Assembly (NCBI GenBank): GCA_963742035.1 | Contig: CAVUKH010000007.1 | Location: 708,117-772,116 of the forward strand | Reading direction: 5' to 3' | DNA from: Bog-473 sp963742035 | Lineage (GTDB): Bacteria > Actinomycetota > Acidimicrobiia > Acidimicrobiales > RAAP-2 | DNA length: 64,000 nucleotides | Shown here: positions 9,513 through 17,907 of the stretch, piece after piece | Layout of the letters: each line of letters begins with the position of its first letter | Position numbering within the stretch: position 1 is the stretch's first letter | Notes under the pieces: generated by a model | Told to the model about the DNA's origin: nothing | What the model saw: only the letters and a program-made list of their open reading frames with translations | Databases searched by the model: none | Program-made: the position numbers and the translations under genes

Positions 9513-9977
9513 TCACCCGGGCGTTCCTCCGTTGGCCGTGTAGGCCTCGGTCCACGCCTGGATCATCGGCCCGAAGGCGGCCGGGTTGTACGCGTCCTCC
9601 TCATAGGAGAACTTCATGTCGCCGGCATAGTGCAGGACCGTGATGTTGTGAGCCTGGTGCACCGACCCGTCGCCCGGATCCTTCATTCGGTTCTCAATCC
9701 GGCAGACCCACCAGCCCCGTTCCTCGTCGCACACACACCATGCGTGGGGAAACGAGTTCATGTCCCGGTTCGGCCACTCCGCCATGAGCGGGGAGATCCA
9801 GTCGTAAATTTCGTCGGGTCCCCGGAAGGTGCCGAAGACGTGCTCGAAGTACACGGCGTCGTCGGTGAACAGGTTGGCCCAGTCTCGCCATTCGCCGCTT
9901 GCCGCGCAGCGCGCTGCCGTCTCCATGTAGTGCTGGTGCGCTGCTTCCAGCTCCTCTCGGCTCCACTTCTGTGTCAT
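9513..9977 (-). CDS. SnoaL-like / NTF2-fold protein
   Basis: 154-residue cone-shaped alpha+beta-barrel protein of the SnoaL/NTF2 class, which covers ketosteroid isomerases, dehydratases and small hydrolases. HYMETAARCAASGEWRDWANLFTDDAVYFEH is the typical first helix pair and strand. Later pieces are RIENRMKDPGDG and HNITVLHYAGDMKFSYEEDAYNPAAF. The start at 9977 overlaps the stop of the upstream EthD-like gene as ATGA; an upstream in-frame start at 9992 is also possible. Lies in the SDR/EthD-like run, so a role in catabolism of a cyclic or polyketide-like compound is a reasonable guess, not shown. Confidence 0.75.
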   Translation of the reverse strand: MTQKWSREELEAAHQHYMETAARCAASGEWRDWANLFTDDAVYFEHVFGTFRGPDEIYDWISPLMAEWPNRDMNSFPHAWCVCDEERGWWVCRIENRMKDPGDGSVHQAHNITVLHYAGDMKFSYEEDAYNPAAFGPMIQAWTEAYTANGGTPG

Positions 9978-10696
9978 GACTTCAGTATCCATTCGCTCAT
10001 GGTGACGCTGCGCAGGGTGCTCAGGTCGACGAACGCAGTGATCTCCTCAATCATCTGCGTGACATTGGTGTTCATCCGCTCGGGATCTCCGTCGGCGCAA
10101 TAGAACAGCATGGGGTCCGTGACGTGCTCCAAGGAGGGCCACGCCTCCTCGACGATTCCCGCCAGTGGTGGGGCACCCTCGGTGACGGGCCGGAACACCG
10201 CGTTACGGACGTAGCGGGTTCGTGGCTGAATTGCCTCGGTGATGGGCGAGATCCGCGTGTGCCACCTGGTGATCCACTCGTCGAAGCTCTGCTCGGGGTG
10301 CTGTTGCAACAGGGCCACGGTGAGCACGCCGGGCGAGCGTTCCCCGTCGGGCCACGAGCGGGCCTCGGCCCACTGGTTCCCCCCGTAGTCGCGGTACAGG
10401 GACTCGACGACGGAATAGCCGGACAGACGACCGACGGCAGCTTCGAGGACCTCCTCGAACGGGAGCCGCTGCTCGATCGAGTCCACCCAGAACGAGACGA
10501 GTCCGTGCAACGGCGTCTCGCCTTCGGGGGTCGGCACCGGGGCCGGAATGTCGCTCTGTGGATCCCAGACGTCCATGGTCAGGGCCCGGGGATTGAGGGC
10601 CAGGAGCTGTTCGCCCACCCGACCGAGCATGACGTCCGCCACCTGGGCCCGGGTGCTGTCCTCGTTCAGCCACGTCAGGTACATCAGCTTCTCCAC
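9974..10696 (-). CDS. EthD-like dimeric alpha/beta-barrel protein
   Basis: 240 residues with the look of a duplicated dimeric alpha/beta barrel: MYLTWLNEDSTRAQVADVML at the N-terminus and EWITRWHTRISPITEAIQPRTRYVRNAVFRPV in the second half, the latter like EthD-domain proteins. No catalytic motif recognised. A good ribosome site (GAGGGGAG) precedes the GTG start. The stop overlaps the SnoaL-like start (ATGA) and the SDR gene lies 12 bases upstream, so it belongs to one operon with them. Function unknown; proteins of this class act as small isomerases, monooxygenases or accessory proteins in degradation clusters. Confidence 0.6.
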   Translation of the reverse strand: MEKLMYLTWLNEDSTRAQVADVMLGRVGEQLLALNPRALTMDVWDPQSDIPAPVPTPEGETPLHGLVSFWVDSIEQRLPFEEVLEAAVGRLSGYSVVESLYRDYGGNQWAEARSWPDGERSPGVLTVALLQQHPEQSFDEWITRWHTRISPITEAIQPRTRYVRNAVFRPVTEGAPPLAGIVEEAWPSLEHVTDPMLFYCADGDPERMNTNVTQMIEEITAFVDLSTLRSVTMSEWILKS

Positions 10697-10708
10697 GTCA
10701 CTCCCCTC

Positions 10709-11497
10709 TCACCACGTGAGTCCGAGCGCGTCCCGCATAGTGGTCTCGAATGCGGCATCGCCCAGTGTTCGCCGCAGGTGCAGGACCATGACCGCGTCGT
10801 CACCGACTTCGACCCGCAACGGGGTGGCGGGGTCGTCCAGGGCGTCGGCCACCGCCATCCCAACCAACTCGGGTCCGGGCCGTCCCCCGGGGCCCGTCAA
10901 CGTGGCCGCGGTGCGGCTCCATTGGGCGTGCAGGTCCGTGTAGACGGCCGGACCCGGGTGTTCGTCCCCGTGCTTCATCCCCGGAGCGATGTAGCCGGGC
11001 TCAATGATCACCACCCGAATACCAAAGTGACCGAGTTCGAAGTAGAGCGACTCCGAGAGCGCCTCGAGGGCATGTTTCGACGCCGAGTACGGGCCTTCCA
11101 GCGGCGTCCCGACCTTGCCCTGCACCGAGCTGACGTTGATCAGGACACCACTGCCGCGCTCGCGCCAGCGCGGCAGCACAGCCTGGGCCATGCGCAGCGG
11201 GCCGACGGTGTTCACTTCGAGCACCCGCCTGAAGGAGTCGAGGGGGTAGGTCTCCAGGGGGCCCGAGCCCGGCAAGCCCGCGTTGTTCACGACGGCGTCG
11301 AGTTCGCCCGCCGCCCGCACGGCAGCCTGCACCGAGGCGTCGTCGCTCACGTCGAGCTCCACGAGCTGGGCCGCCGGCAGCCCCTCCAGAATCCGGGGGT
11401 CCCGCGCCGTGGCCACCACCTCGTGGCCACGGGCTGCCAACACCTCGACCGTGGCACGGCCGATGGCCCGGGCCGCGCCGGTCACGAGCACGCGCAC
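10709..11497 (-). CDS. SDR family oxidoreductase
   Basis: 262-residue classical short-chain dehydrogenase. The nucleotide motif is VTGAARAIG near the N-terminus, NNAG follows at about 80, and the catalytic set is Ser in INVSSVQG with YSASK. The acidic end of beta-2 is absent (VVATARD), so NADP is more likely than NAD. I chose the GTG at 11497, two bases after the stop of the next SDR gene and after a GAGAGG stretch; an open frame extending further upstream has no SDR character. Part of the leftward operon; substrate unknown. Confidence 0.87.
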   Translation of the reverse strand: MRVLVTGAARAIGRATVEVLAARGHEVVATARDPRILEGLPAAQLVELDVSDDASVQAAVRAAGELDAVVNNAGLPGSGPLETYPLDSFRRVLEVNTVGPLRMAQAVLPRWRERGSGVLINVSSVQGKVGTPLEGPYSASKHALEALSESLYFELGHFGIRVVIIEPGYIAPGMKHGDEHPGPAVYTDLHAQWSRTAATLTGPGGRPGPELVGMAVADALDDPATPLRVEVGDDAVMVLHLRRTLGDAAFETTMRDALGLTW

Positions 11498-11499
11498 GG

Positions 11500-12378
11500 T
11501 CAGGCCCTCTCGGCGGGAGCGAGGCCGACGAGCTCCTCGCTGACCTGCCAGAGCTGCAGCGCCGCAGCCGGGTCCTGTGCCCAGCGACGCGGCGTCCTCG
11601 GTCTGCATTTGACGAAGTACTCGCCGCTCACGCCCTCCACCTCGGGGGAGGACGCCAGGTACACCGAGGTCCGGGCGCCCTTGGCCGCCGAGAGGAAGAA
11701 GGGACTGGCGATCTTGATCCCAAAAGCCAGGAGGCCGCGCGCATCCCCGCCGCCGCCGTAGCCGCTCCGTACCGTCCCGGGATGGAGCGAATTTGCCGTG
11801 ACGCCGCTGCCTTCGAAACGGCGGGCAAGTTCAAGGGTGAACAAAATGTTGGCGAGCTTGGACTGCCCGTACACGCGCATCCCCCGGTAGTGCGTGGTGG
11901 ACTGCAGGTCATTGAAGGGGATCCCCTTGCGGGCGGCGTTGTGGGCCGTCGACGCCACGTTCACGACGCGGGACGGTGTTGAGGCCATGATCCGTGCCAA
12001 CAGCAAATTGGTCAGGAGGAACGGTCCGAGATGGTTCGTGGCAAACGTCGCCTCGTACCCGTCCACCGTTTCGGCACGCTCGCTCAGGACGAGCCCCGCA
12101 TTGTTGACGAGGACGTCCAATCTGGGTGCCTGCTCGAGGATCTCCGCGGCGCCTCGCCGCACGGAGGCCAGGTCGGCCAGGTCGAAGACGACGAGCTGGA
12201 CCCGACCCTCCCCCTGCAGCCGGTTCGTGATGGCAGCGACAGCGGCGCGGCCCTTGTCGGCATTCCGCGCCGTGACCAGGACGCGGGCACCCATGGACGC
12301 CAGCGCAGAGGCCGTCTCGAATCCAATGCCCGAGTTCGCGCCGGTCACCACCACGGTCTTCCCCTGCATGTCAGGCAC
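11500..12378 (-). CDS. SDR family oxidoreductase, retinol-dehydrogenase-like
   Basis: 292-residue SDR of the type annotated as retinol/WW-domain-like dehydrogenases. Motifs: VVVTGANSGIGFETA (about 9-23), an Arg-containing VTARNADKG that suggests NADP, LVNNAGL, and catalytic YGQSK with the upstream Ser in VNVASTAH. The active site region continues LANILFTLELARRF, typical of this subfamily. First SDR in the run to 9.0 kb and two bases ahead of the next. Its upstream neighbour is the sulfatase, 65 bases away and in the same direction, so one transcript from about 14.0 kb is possible. Confidence 0.87.
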   Translation of the reverse strand: MPDMQGKTVVVTGANSGIGFETASALASMGARVLVTARNADKGRAAVAAITNRLQGEGRVQLVVFDLADLASVRRGAAEILEQAPRLDVLVNNAGLVLSERAETVDGYEATFATNHLGPFLLTNLLLARIMASTPSRVVNVASTAHNAARKGIPFNDLQSTTHYRGMRVYGQSKLANILFTLELARRFEGSGVTANSLHPGTVRSGYGGGGDARGLLAFGIKIASPFFLSAAKGARTSVYLASSPEVEGVSGEYFVKCRPRTPRRWAQDPAAALQLWQVSEELVGLAPAERA

Positions 12379-12443
12379 TCCGCCCAGCCTCCTCGTGACG
12401 AGCAGGCGTCAGCATTCCACAACGCCGATCGATGAACCGGAGC

Positions 12444-14000
12444 TCAACGCCACGTGTCACGAGTCTCGACGAGGCCGCGGTCGGGATCGAGGAAGCTGCT
12501 ACTCAACGTCCGTTCGGCGGTACGCATGTACCACTGGAGCAGTTCCCTGGTCGCGTCCCAGGCCGCGCCGCCCCCGCCGGCAGAATCCTCCACCAGGAGG
12601 TTGTGCCGCTGTTCGGGGTCGTCGGAGAGATCGAACAGGAGTGGCGGCAGCAGCGCGGCATCGGCTGCGAACTGGACATACTTGTACTGCGGCCCGCGGG
12701 ACACGGCCAACGCGCAGTGGCTCATCGGTACGCCGAACGCCCGCTCGGCCAACAGGTTGACCGGGTCCGAGAAACTCCACTCGAAGTGCGCCGTGTCGCG
12801 CCAGTGCGCCGGAGCCGGCTCGTTGCGCACGAACGGGGCGAGCGTCCAGCCGTCGACCTGCAGTGGCACTTCCACGCCCATGAAGTCACAGATCGTCGGC
12901 AGGACGTCAACCGACTCGGTGACCGCCTCGACGATCCTCCCGCGCCCGCCATCCGCCTCCGGGCGCGGGTCCACCACGATCAGTGGGACGTGATAGCTCT
13001 CGTCCCAGAAGCCCAACTTTTCGAGCAGCCAGTGGTCGCCCCCCATCTCGCCGTGGTCACTGGTGAGAACCACGAGGGTCGAGTCCGCCAGGCCGCTCCG
13101 GGTCAGGTAGTCAAAGAGCGGGGCCAGCCCATCGTCCACCTCGCTCTGGGCCCCGTAGTAGGTGGCGCGCACCTGCCGGCGCTCCCGTTCGTCCCGGGGG
13201 GCGCCGACCTCGGGCGTTGCCATGGCGAAGGCACCCAGGGGATGGATCGCGCCCTCCTCTTCGGGGGTCGGACAGCCCACGAAGGATTCGACGGCCTCAG
13301 CCGAGTAACGGTCGTGATACCCGATGGGGTTCCGGCGCGGGGGGTGCGGCCGGATGAAGGATGCGTGCACGAAGAACGGTGCGTCGCCGTTCTGCTCCAA
13401 CCACTCGACCACCGACTGCCGGACGAAACTCGTCTGGGAGAGTTCTGCGGGAAAGCGCGCCGGCGCCCAGGTCGAACCGTGCGCATCCGCGCCCGGGAAC
13501 CCCTCCATCGGCCCGTACAGATCGTGCGGGTTGGCCGGGACGTCGAAACCCCGCCCGCTGAGCCAACGTCCCCAGGCCGGGCTTCCCTTCTCCCAAGGAT
13601 CCTCAATCAGCGCACGAAACCCGGGCAACACGCCCTCGTAACTGAACAGTCTCGGGTCCCCGGGCGGCACAGTGCGCGGGTCGACCGAGGAGTCCGTGTA
13701 CCCGAAGAGCACCGGGTCGTAACCAGCTTCACGAGCCAACAGCGCCACGTTGGTGAAGCGGGTGTCGAGTGGCGTGCCGTTGAGAATGGAGCGATTCCGG
13801 TGTTGGTAGGTGCCCGTGTACAGGCACGCCCTCGATGGCCCGCACGGTGCTGCGTTGGCCCAGTGGTTGGCGAACAGAACCCCCCGGCCGGCCAACGTGT
13901 CGAGGTTGGGCGTCTGGACCACCGGATGGCCGAGTGCGGACAGGCAGTCCCCGCGCCATTGATCGACCGTGATGAAGAGAACGTTGCGGGCCGACGGCAT
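12444..14000 (-). CDS. Sulfatase-like hydrolase (Cys-type)
   Basis: 518-residue member of the alkaline-phosphatase/sulfatase superfamily. The metal-site start is NVLFITVDQWRGD, and the sulfatase signature CGPSR (Cys53) is the site that a formylglycine-generating enzyme would convert. Further ligands sit in HASFIRPHPPR and LTSDHGEMGGDHWLLEKLG. No signal peptide, so likely cytoplasmic. I start at ATG 14000 with AAGAG seven bases upstream; a GTG at 14027 is an alternative. The catalytic Cys implies a formylglycine enzyme elsewhere in the genome. Substrate unknown; choline-sulfatase-like or aryl sulfatase are both possible. Confidence 0.85.
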   Translation of the reverse strand: MPSARNVLFITVDQWRGDCLSALGHPVVQTPNLDTLAGRGVLFANHWANAAPCGPSRACLYTGTYQHRNRSILNGTPLDTRFTNVALLAREAGYDPVLFGYTDSSVDPRTVPPGDPRLFSYEGVLPGFRALIEDPWEKGSPAWGRWLSGRGFDVPANPHDLYGPMEGFPGADAHGSTWAPARFPAELSQTSFVRQSVVEWLEQNGDAPFFVHASFIRPHPPRRNPIGYHDRYSAEAVESFVGCPTPEEEGAIHPLGAFAMATPEVGAPRDERERRQVRATYYGAQSEVDDGLAPLFDYLTRSGLADSTLVVLTSDHGEMGGDHWLLEKLGFWDESYHVPLIVVDPRPEADGGRGRIVEAVTESVDVLPTICDFMGVEVPLQVDGWTLAPFVRNEPAPAHWRDTAHFEWSFSDPVNLLAERAFGVPMSHCALAVSRGPQYKYVQFAADAALLPPLLFDLSDDPEQRHNLLVEDSAGGGGAAWDATRELLQWYMRTAERTLSSSFLDPDRGLVETRDTWR

Positions 14001-14397
14001 GTGACAACTCTTGCCGATGGGGGGCACGAGGGCCCGGCCCTTCGTCTCGCGGACGCCGCGGTCGAGTCCGCCAGACTCAAGAGGTGCGGATCGACGCTCC
14101 TCCGAGCTTCGTCCCGAATTCGATCAACCAGGCCCCGAGGCGCGGCGCCACGGCCCGGTGCACTGCTCGGCCACCGGGTACCGGGAATCCGGTGGCCGAA
14201 CGCTGCATCGAAGAGACACCGCTCTCCATCCCCTTCCTCCGGTCCGCTCGCCGCGGTCCCACCGAAGCCATCAGATCCTGCCGGTGCGCATCGGCCTGCG
14301 ACTGCACCGCCCTCGTCTGGATCATCCGCTCACCTCGCTTGCTATCGCCGCTTCCAAATCACAAATCCGACCCAACAACGCACACCGTAATCGAAGT

Positions 14398-14426
14398 TTG
14401 ACATAAATTCAAGAATATCCTAATAT
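14398..14426 (+). promoter_or_regulatory. Consensus sigma-70-type promoter giving a leaderless mRNA
   Basis: TTGACA (14398-14403), a 17-base spacer and TAATAT (14421-14426) match the bacterial consensus, in an A+T-rich island within G+C-rich DNA. The ATG of the ArsR-type gene begins at 14433, 7 bases after the -10 box, where transcription should start, so the mRNA would be leaderless. The spacer and -10 contain ATAT-CCTA-ATAT, a possible self-operator for the regulator. The rest of the 14001-14432 gap shows nothing recognisable. Confidence 0.75.
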
Positions 14427-14432
14427 AGCTGT

Positions 14433-15524
14433 ATGCCTATGTTAACCGAAGAGACCGCAGGTGCGAGGACGAAGGTCGTGCGCGCCGCGCCGTCACTGGC
14501 GACTGATCTCTCCTGGCTCCTCTCCGTGGCCGCCCGCCCCTCCATGCAGGCCCGGTATCCCAAGTTGGCCGAGATGTTCAAGGGCAGGGAAGACCTGGCG
14601 GACCGTGTCCGCACCTTCTGGAGCGATTGTCCGGAGGAGATGTGCTTCAGCGAGATGCAGGTCCTCGTCCAACACGCCGGAGTGGTCGGGACCACCGATC
14701 CGGACGACCTGTGGGCCGGCATTGCGGCAGCGGTGGCTACGGTGCCCCTCGACCTGCCCATGCCCTCCGAGAGCCCCGAGGACCGGGAGATATTCCTCGA
14801 TCGATTCCGCCGGCTCAGGGAGTCACCCGAGCTCCTCCGGTCGTACCTCGACCTCCTCGCAGAGGTCTGGTCGCCCGTGGACGAGATGTGGCAACAGGCG
14901 CTGCCCGTCCTGGAGGAGGCGGGGCGCCATCTCATCGCGCAGTACGAGGGGGGCCGTTCACTGGAGACGTTGATACCTCGGGGCTGTGACATCTTGGACG
15001 AACGCCTGCCCGAGATCCTGGCCAACGTCGAGGCCGGACACCCACTGCTCTTCGTTCCGTGCCTCTTCTTCGGCTCGAGCATGTACATCGAGGTCTCGGG
15101 GCTCGTGATCATCGGGACCGGCGTCGGCCAAGGTGACATCGTGGCGCGGGAGCGCACCGAGTCCGTGGCCCGACGTCTCAAGGCCGTCGCCGATCCCACC
15201 CGTCTGGCCCTGCTGCACTCCCTGGCAACCGCGCCGAGCACCGTGGGCGAACTGGCACTGCTCTTCCGACTGGCGCAGCCCACGGTGAGCATGCACGTCA
15301 AGGTGCTGCGACAGAACGGCCTGGTGCGCGCGGAGCGACATGACGGGCGGCTGCGGCTGAGCGCTGACGCCACGGCGGTCGAATTGCTCCTCGATGAGCT
15401 GCGCCAGGCGGTGTTGCAGTCCCCCGGTGGCGCTCAGCCGACGGGCGCCAGCACCACGGGAAGCGACCTGATCCCGGCGACCGTCGTCGATCGGACCCTC
15501 TCCGGCGTGCCCGTGACCTCGTAG
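14433..15524 (+). CDS. ArsR-family regulator with large N-terminal domain
   Basis: 363 residues. The last 110 are a winged helix of the ArsR type: RRLKAVADPTRLALLHSLATAPSTVGELALLFRLAQPTVSMHVKVLRQNGLVRAERHDGRLRLS. The 240 residues before it are an uncharacterised helical domain seen in some actinobacterial ArsR fusions, perhaps a ligand sensor. No CxC metal motif is seen, so a small organic ligand is more likely than a metal. Its 3' end overlaps the convergent P450 gene by 91 bases. Transcribed from the leaderless promoter just upstream; may control itself and the neighbouring P450 or sulfatase genes. Confidence 0.82.
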   Translation: MPMLTEETAGARTKVVRAAPSLATDLSWLLSVAARPSMQARYPKLAEMFKGREDLADRVRTFWSDCPEEMCFSEMQVLVQHAGVVGTTDPDDLWAGIAAAVATVPLDLPMPSESPEDREIFLDRFRRLRESPELLRSYLDLLAEVWSPVDEMWQQALPVLEEAGRHLIAQYEGGRSLETLIPRGCDILDERLPEILANVEAGHPLLFVPCLFFGSSMYIEVSGLVIIGTGVGQGDIVARERTESVARRLKAVADPTRLALLHSLATAPSTVGELALLFRLAQPTVSMHVKVLRQNGLVRAERHDGRLRLSADATAVELLLDELRQAVLQSPGGAQPTGASTTGSDLIPATVVDRTLSGVPVTS

Positions 15525-16648
15525 CGGGGAAAGCGTTCGAGTAGCTCTTCGACGAAGATCCTCGCCTCCAGGCGGGCCAGACTGGCCCCGAGACACACGT
15601 GCTCGCCGAAGCCGAAGGCGACGTGCATCGGATTGGCGGATCGCCGCACGTCGAACCGCGCCGCGTCTTTCCCGAAGATCTGCTCGTCCCGGTTCCCCGA
15701 CGCGTAGAGCATGCACAGGTAGTCACCCGCCTCGACGGACCGGCCCGCCACGGCAATGTCCTCGACGGCGGTCCGGCAGAAGGCATGGACCGGCGTGACC
15801 CAGCGCAGGCATTCCTCCACAGCGCCGGGCACCAACGCCACGTCCGAGGCCAGCGCGGCGCGCTGGTCGGGGTGCTCGTGCAGAACCACGGCCGTCCCCG
15901 ACAGCAGGGTCCGGGTGGTCTCGTTTCCCGCGACCAAAAGCGTCAGGAGGAACATGAACAGTTCCTCCTTGCTCAGCGGGCATCCCCCGACCTCGCTCCC
16001 CACCAGGAGCGAGACCAGATCCTCACCCGGGCGATCCCGCTTGGAACGGATGTGGTCGACGATGAACCCGGACAGCTGACCCAGTGCCGCCATTGTCTCG
16101 TCGGGTGGGAGGTCGGGCGACTCGATGGCGGCGTCCGACCAGCCGCGAAAGTCGTCCCGATCCGACTCCTCTATCCCCAGGAGCTCCGCAATCACGATGA
16201 GCGGAAAGGGAGCCGCCAGCTCGGCCACGAAATCGATCTCGTCCCGGGCCTCTGCTGCGTCGAGCAAGGTCGACGCGGTCTTGTGTATCGACTCGGCCAG
16301 GCCCGACAGGGCGCGAGGCGTGAACCGTCGGTTGACCAGCCCACGGAAGGCGGCGTGCTCGGGAGGATCCATGTGCAGGATGGAGCGGGACGACATCGGT
16401 GCCGCACTCCCCCGCATCGGGTCGTTGACCAAGGCACCCTGCCCCGAGCAGAAATGGCCGGGGTCGCGACTGAGACTACGGATGTCCTCATAGCGGCTGA
16501 CCACCCAGAAGCCGGGAGCAGACGCATGCACTGGGTCCTCGGCACGGAGCCTCGCCAGCAGGTCGTAGTAGTCCTCCCGGAGGAAGAACGCAGCGTCGCG
16601 GGGGTCAACCTCGGACAGGTCGATCTGGTCCCGCTGGTCCCCGGACAC
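15434..16648 (-). CDS. Cytochrome P450
   Basis: 404-residue soluble class I P450. Motifs: I-helix VAGNETTRT, ExxR in EECLRWVTP, and the haem loop FGEHVCLG with the thiolate Cys near residue 350. Needs a ferredoxin and reductase, not seen nearby. GTG 16648 gives the normal length; extending further upstream adds an Arg-rich stretch without P450 character. The 3' end overlaps the ArsR-type gene on the other strand by 91 bases, and the start is 65 bases from the divergent gene at 16714. Substrate unknown; the setting suggests steroid, terpene or aromatic oxidation. Confidence 0.92.
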   Translation of the reverse strand: MSGDQRDQIDLSEVDPRDAAFFLREDYYDLLARLRAEDPVHASAPGFWVVSRYEDIRSLSRDPGHFCSGQGALVNDPMRGSAAPMSSRSILHMDPPEHAAFRGLVNRRFTPRALSGLAESIHKTASTLLDAAEARDEIDFVAELAAPFPLIVIAELLGIEESDRDDFRGWSDAAIESPDLPPDETMAALGQLSGFIVDHIRSKRDRPGEDLVSLLVGSEVGGCPLSKEELFMFLLTLLVAGNETTRTLLSGTAVVLHEHPDQRAALASDVALVPGAVEECLRWVTPVHAFCRTAVEDIAVAGRSVEAGDYLCMLYASGNRDEQIFGKDAARFDVRRSANPMHVAFGFGEHVCLGASLARLEARIFVEELLERFPRYEVTGTPERVRSTTVAGIRSLPVVLAPVG

Positions 16649-16713
16649 GGTGCGAGCGTACTGTGCTCGGCGGTGCAGACCTCCTCTCTCGACGGCAAGA
16701 CGACTCGCGGCGC

Positions 16714-17889
16714 GTGAGCACGACCCCAGCGCCGGGCACGCCCCGGGTCCCCGGTACCTCGCCGTACCCGGCTTCCGCCGAGCACGCACCGCTCTCGGGG
16801 CTCGACGAGTTCCTGATCCACAACGCGCCCTATCCGGTGCGCGTGATGTGGACACCCGACGCCCAGGCCTACGAGCGCGTGTGGTTCACCTGTCAGGACA
16901 GGGTCGGAGAGCTGCTGATCGTGATCGGCCTCGCCTTCTACCCGAACCTCGGCACGGCCGAGACCTTCGCCATCGTGAACGTGCGCGGTCAGCACACCAC
17001 GGTTCGAGCCCACACGCGGTGCCCGACGGATCGGATGGAGATGACGATCGGCCCCTTCCACTTCGAGGTGGTCGAAGCGTTCCGGCAGTGGCGGCTGAGT
17101 CTCGACGCCAGCGAGCACGGGATCTCCTACGACATCACCTGGCTCGACACGAAGCGCCCCGTCTTCCGCCAACTCGGCGCCGGCATGATCGTCGGTGGCC
17201 GCGCCGTCAGCCCGGTCGCCGGCTACGACGGCTTCGGCCGGCAGCGGGGCTGGGTCGAGGCGCACGGCGAGCGCTTCGATCTTGCGACCGCCACCCACCT
17301 CGGGACCAGGGACCACCACTGGGGCACGCGTGACGGTGTCGGCGGCCCCGGTCGCTACATGGGGATGCAGCATCCCCACAGCGGCGAGTGGGTCGAATTC
17401 GAGGAATTCGGCATCTGGGGCGACCACGTCCTCTACAACCTCGGCGACGCGCGCAAGCGCAGTGGGACGTTGGCCAGGCGCGTGCACCGGATGCGCTTCG
17501 AGCCCGAGACCCACCTGTTGCAGGGCGGCGAGGTCGACCTCGTGTTCGCCGACGGCGCGGTCAAGACGATGATGTTCGAGCGTCTCGGCAACCAGATCGC
17601 CTTCCTCCGTTGCGGCATGTACGGGGGCCCCAACGGCGGCACGCCCGACGGCGACCTCTGGCACGGCATGCCGGTCGGCACGGGCGACGAAGTCGTCGTC
17701 CACGGCGAGACCTTCGACGTGAACGACCCCGTCGTCCGGCGCCGCCTGGCCGGGCAGGACCAGCACCATTGCCGCGTCACCTGCGAGGGCGAGGTGACCT
17801 ACGGTCTGGTCGAGCCGTACGACACCCTCTGCTACGAAGTGGCCAAGGCCGGGGTCATGGGCTTCTCTCTGCTCGATCCGCTCACCTGA
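16714..17889 (+). CDS. Conserved protein of unknown function, beta-rich
   Basis: 391 residues, not assigned to a family. After a Pro-rich N-terminus (STTPAPGTPRVPGTSPYP) comes LDEFLIHNAPYPVRVMWTPDAQAYERVWFTCQD and then alternating beta-like segments rich in Trp, His and Asp (TRDHHWGTRDG, MGMQHPHSGEWVEFEEFG). The pattern recalls lipocalin-like or CrtC/AttH-like two-barrel proteins, but that is only an impression. No signal peptide. GTG 16714 is chosen because it leaves 65 bases to the divergent P450 start, suggesting shared regulation and perhaps a shared pathway. Confidence 0.6.
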   Translation: MSTTPAPGTPRVPGTSPYPASAEHAPLSGLDEFLIHNAPYPVRVMWTPDAQAYERVWFTCQDRVGELLIVIGLAFYPNLGTAETFAIVNVRGQHTTVRAHTRCPTDRMEMTIGPFHFEVVEAFRQWRLSLDASEHGISYDITWLDTKRPVFRQLGAGMIVGGRAVSPVAGYDGFGRQRGWVEAHGERFDLATATHLGTRDHHWGTRDGVGGPGRYMGMQHPHSGEWVEFEEFGIWGDHVLYNLGDARKRSGTLARRVHRMRFEPETHLLQGGEVDLVFADGAVKTMMFERLGNQIAFLRCGMYGGPNGGTPDGDLWHGMPVGTGDEVVVHGETFDVNDPVVRRRLAGQDQHHCRVTCEGEVTYGLVEPYDTLCYEVAKAGVMGFSLLDPLT

Positions 17890-17907
17890 CCCCGGTCCTC
17901 GGGCGCG

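Noticed and set aside
12432..14390. 652-codon open frame on the + strand opposite the sulfatase
   Set aside because: Arg/Pro-rich antisense translation; the minus strand carries a clear sulfatase with CGPSR.
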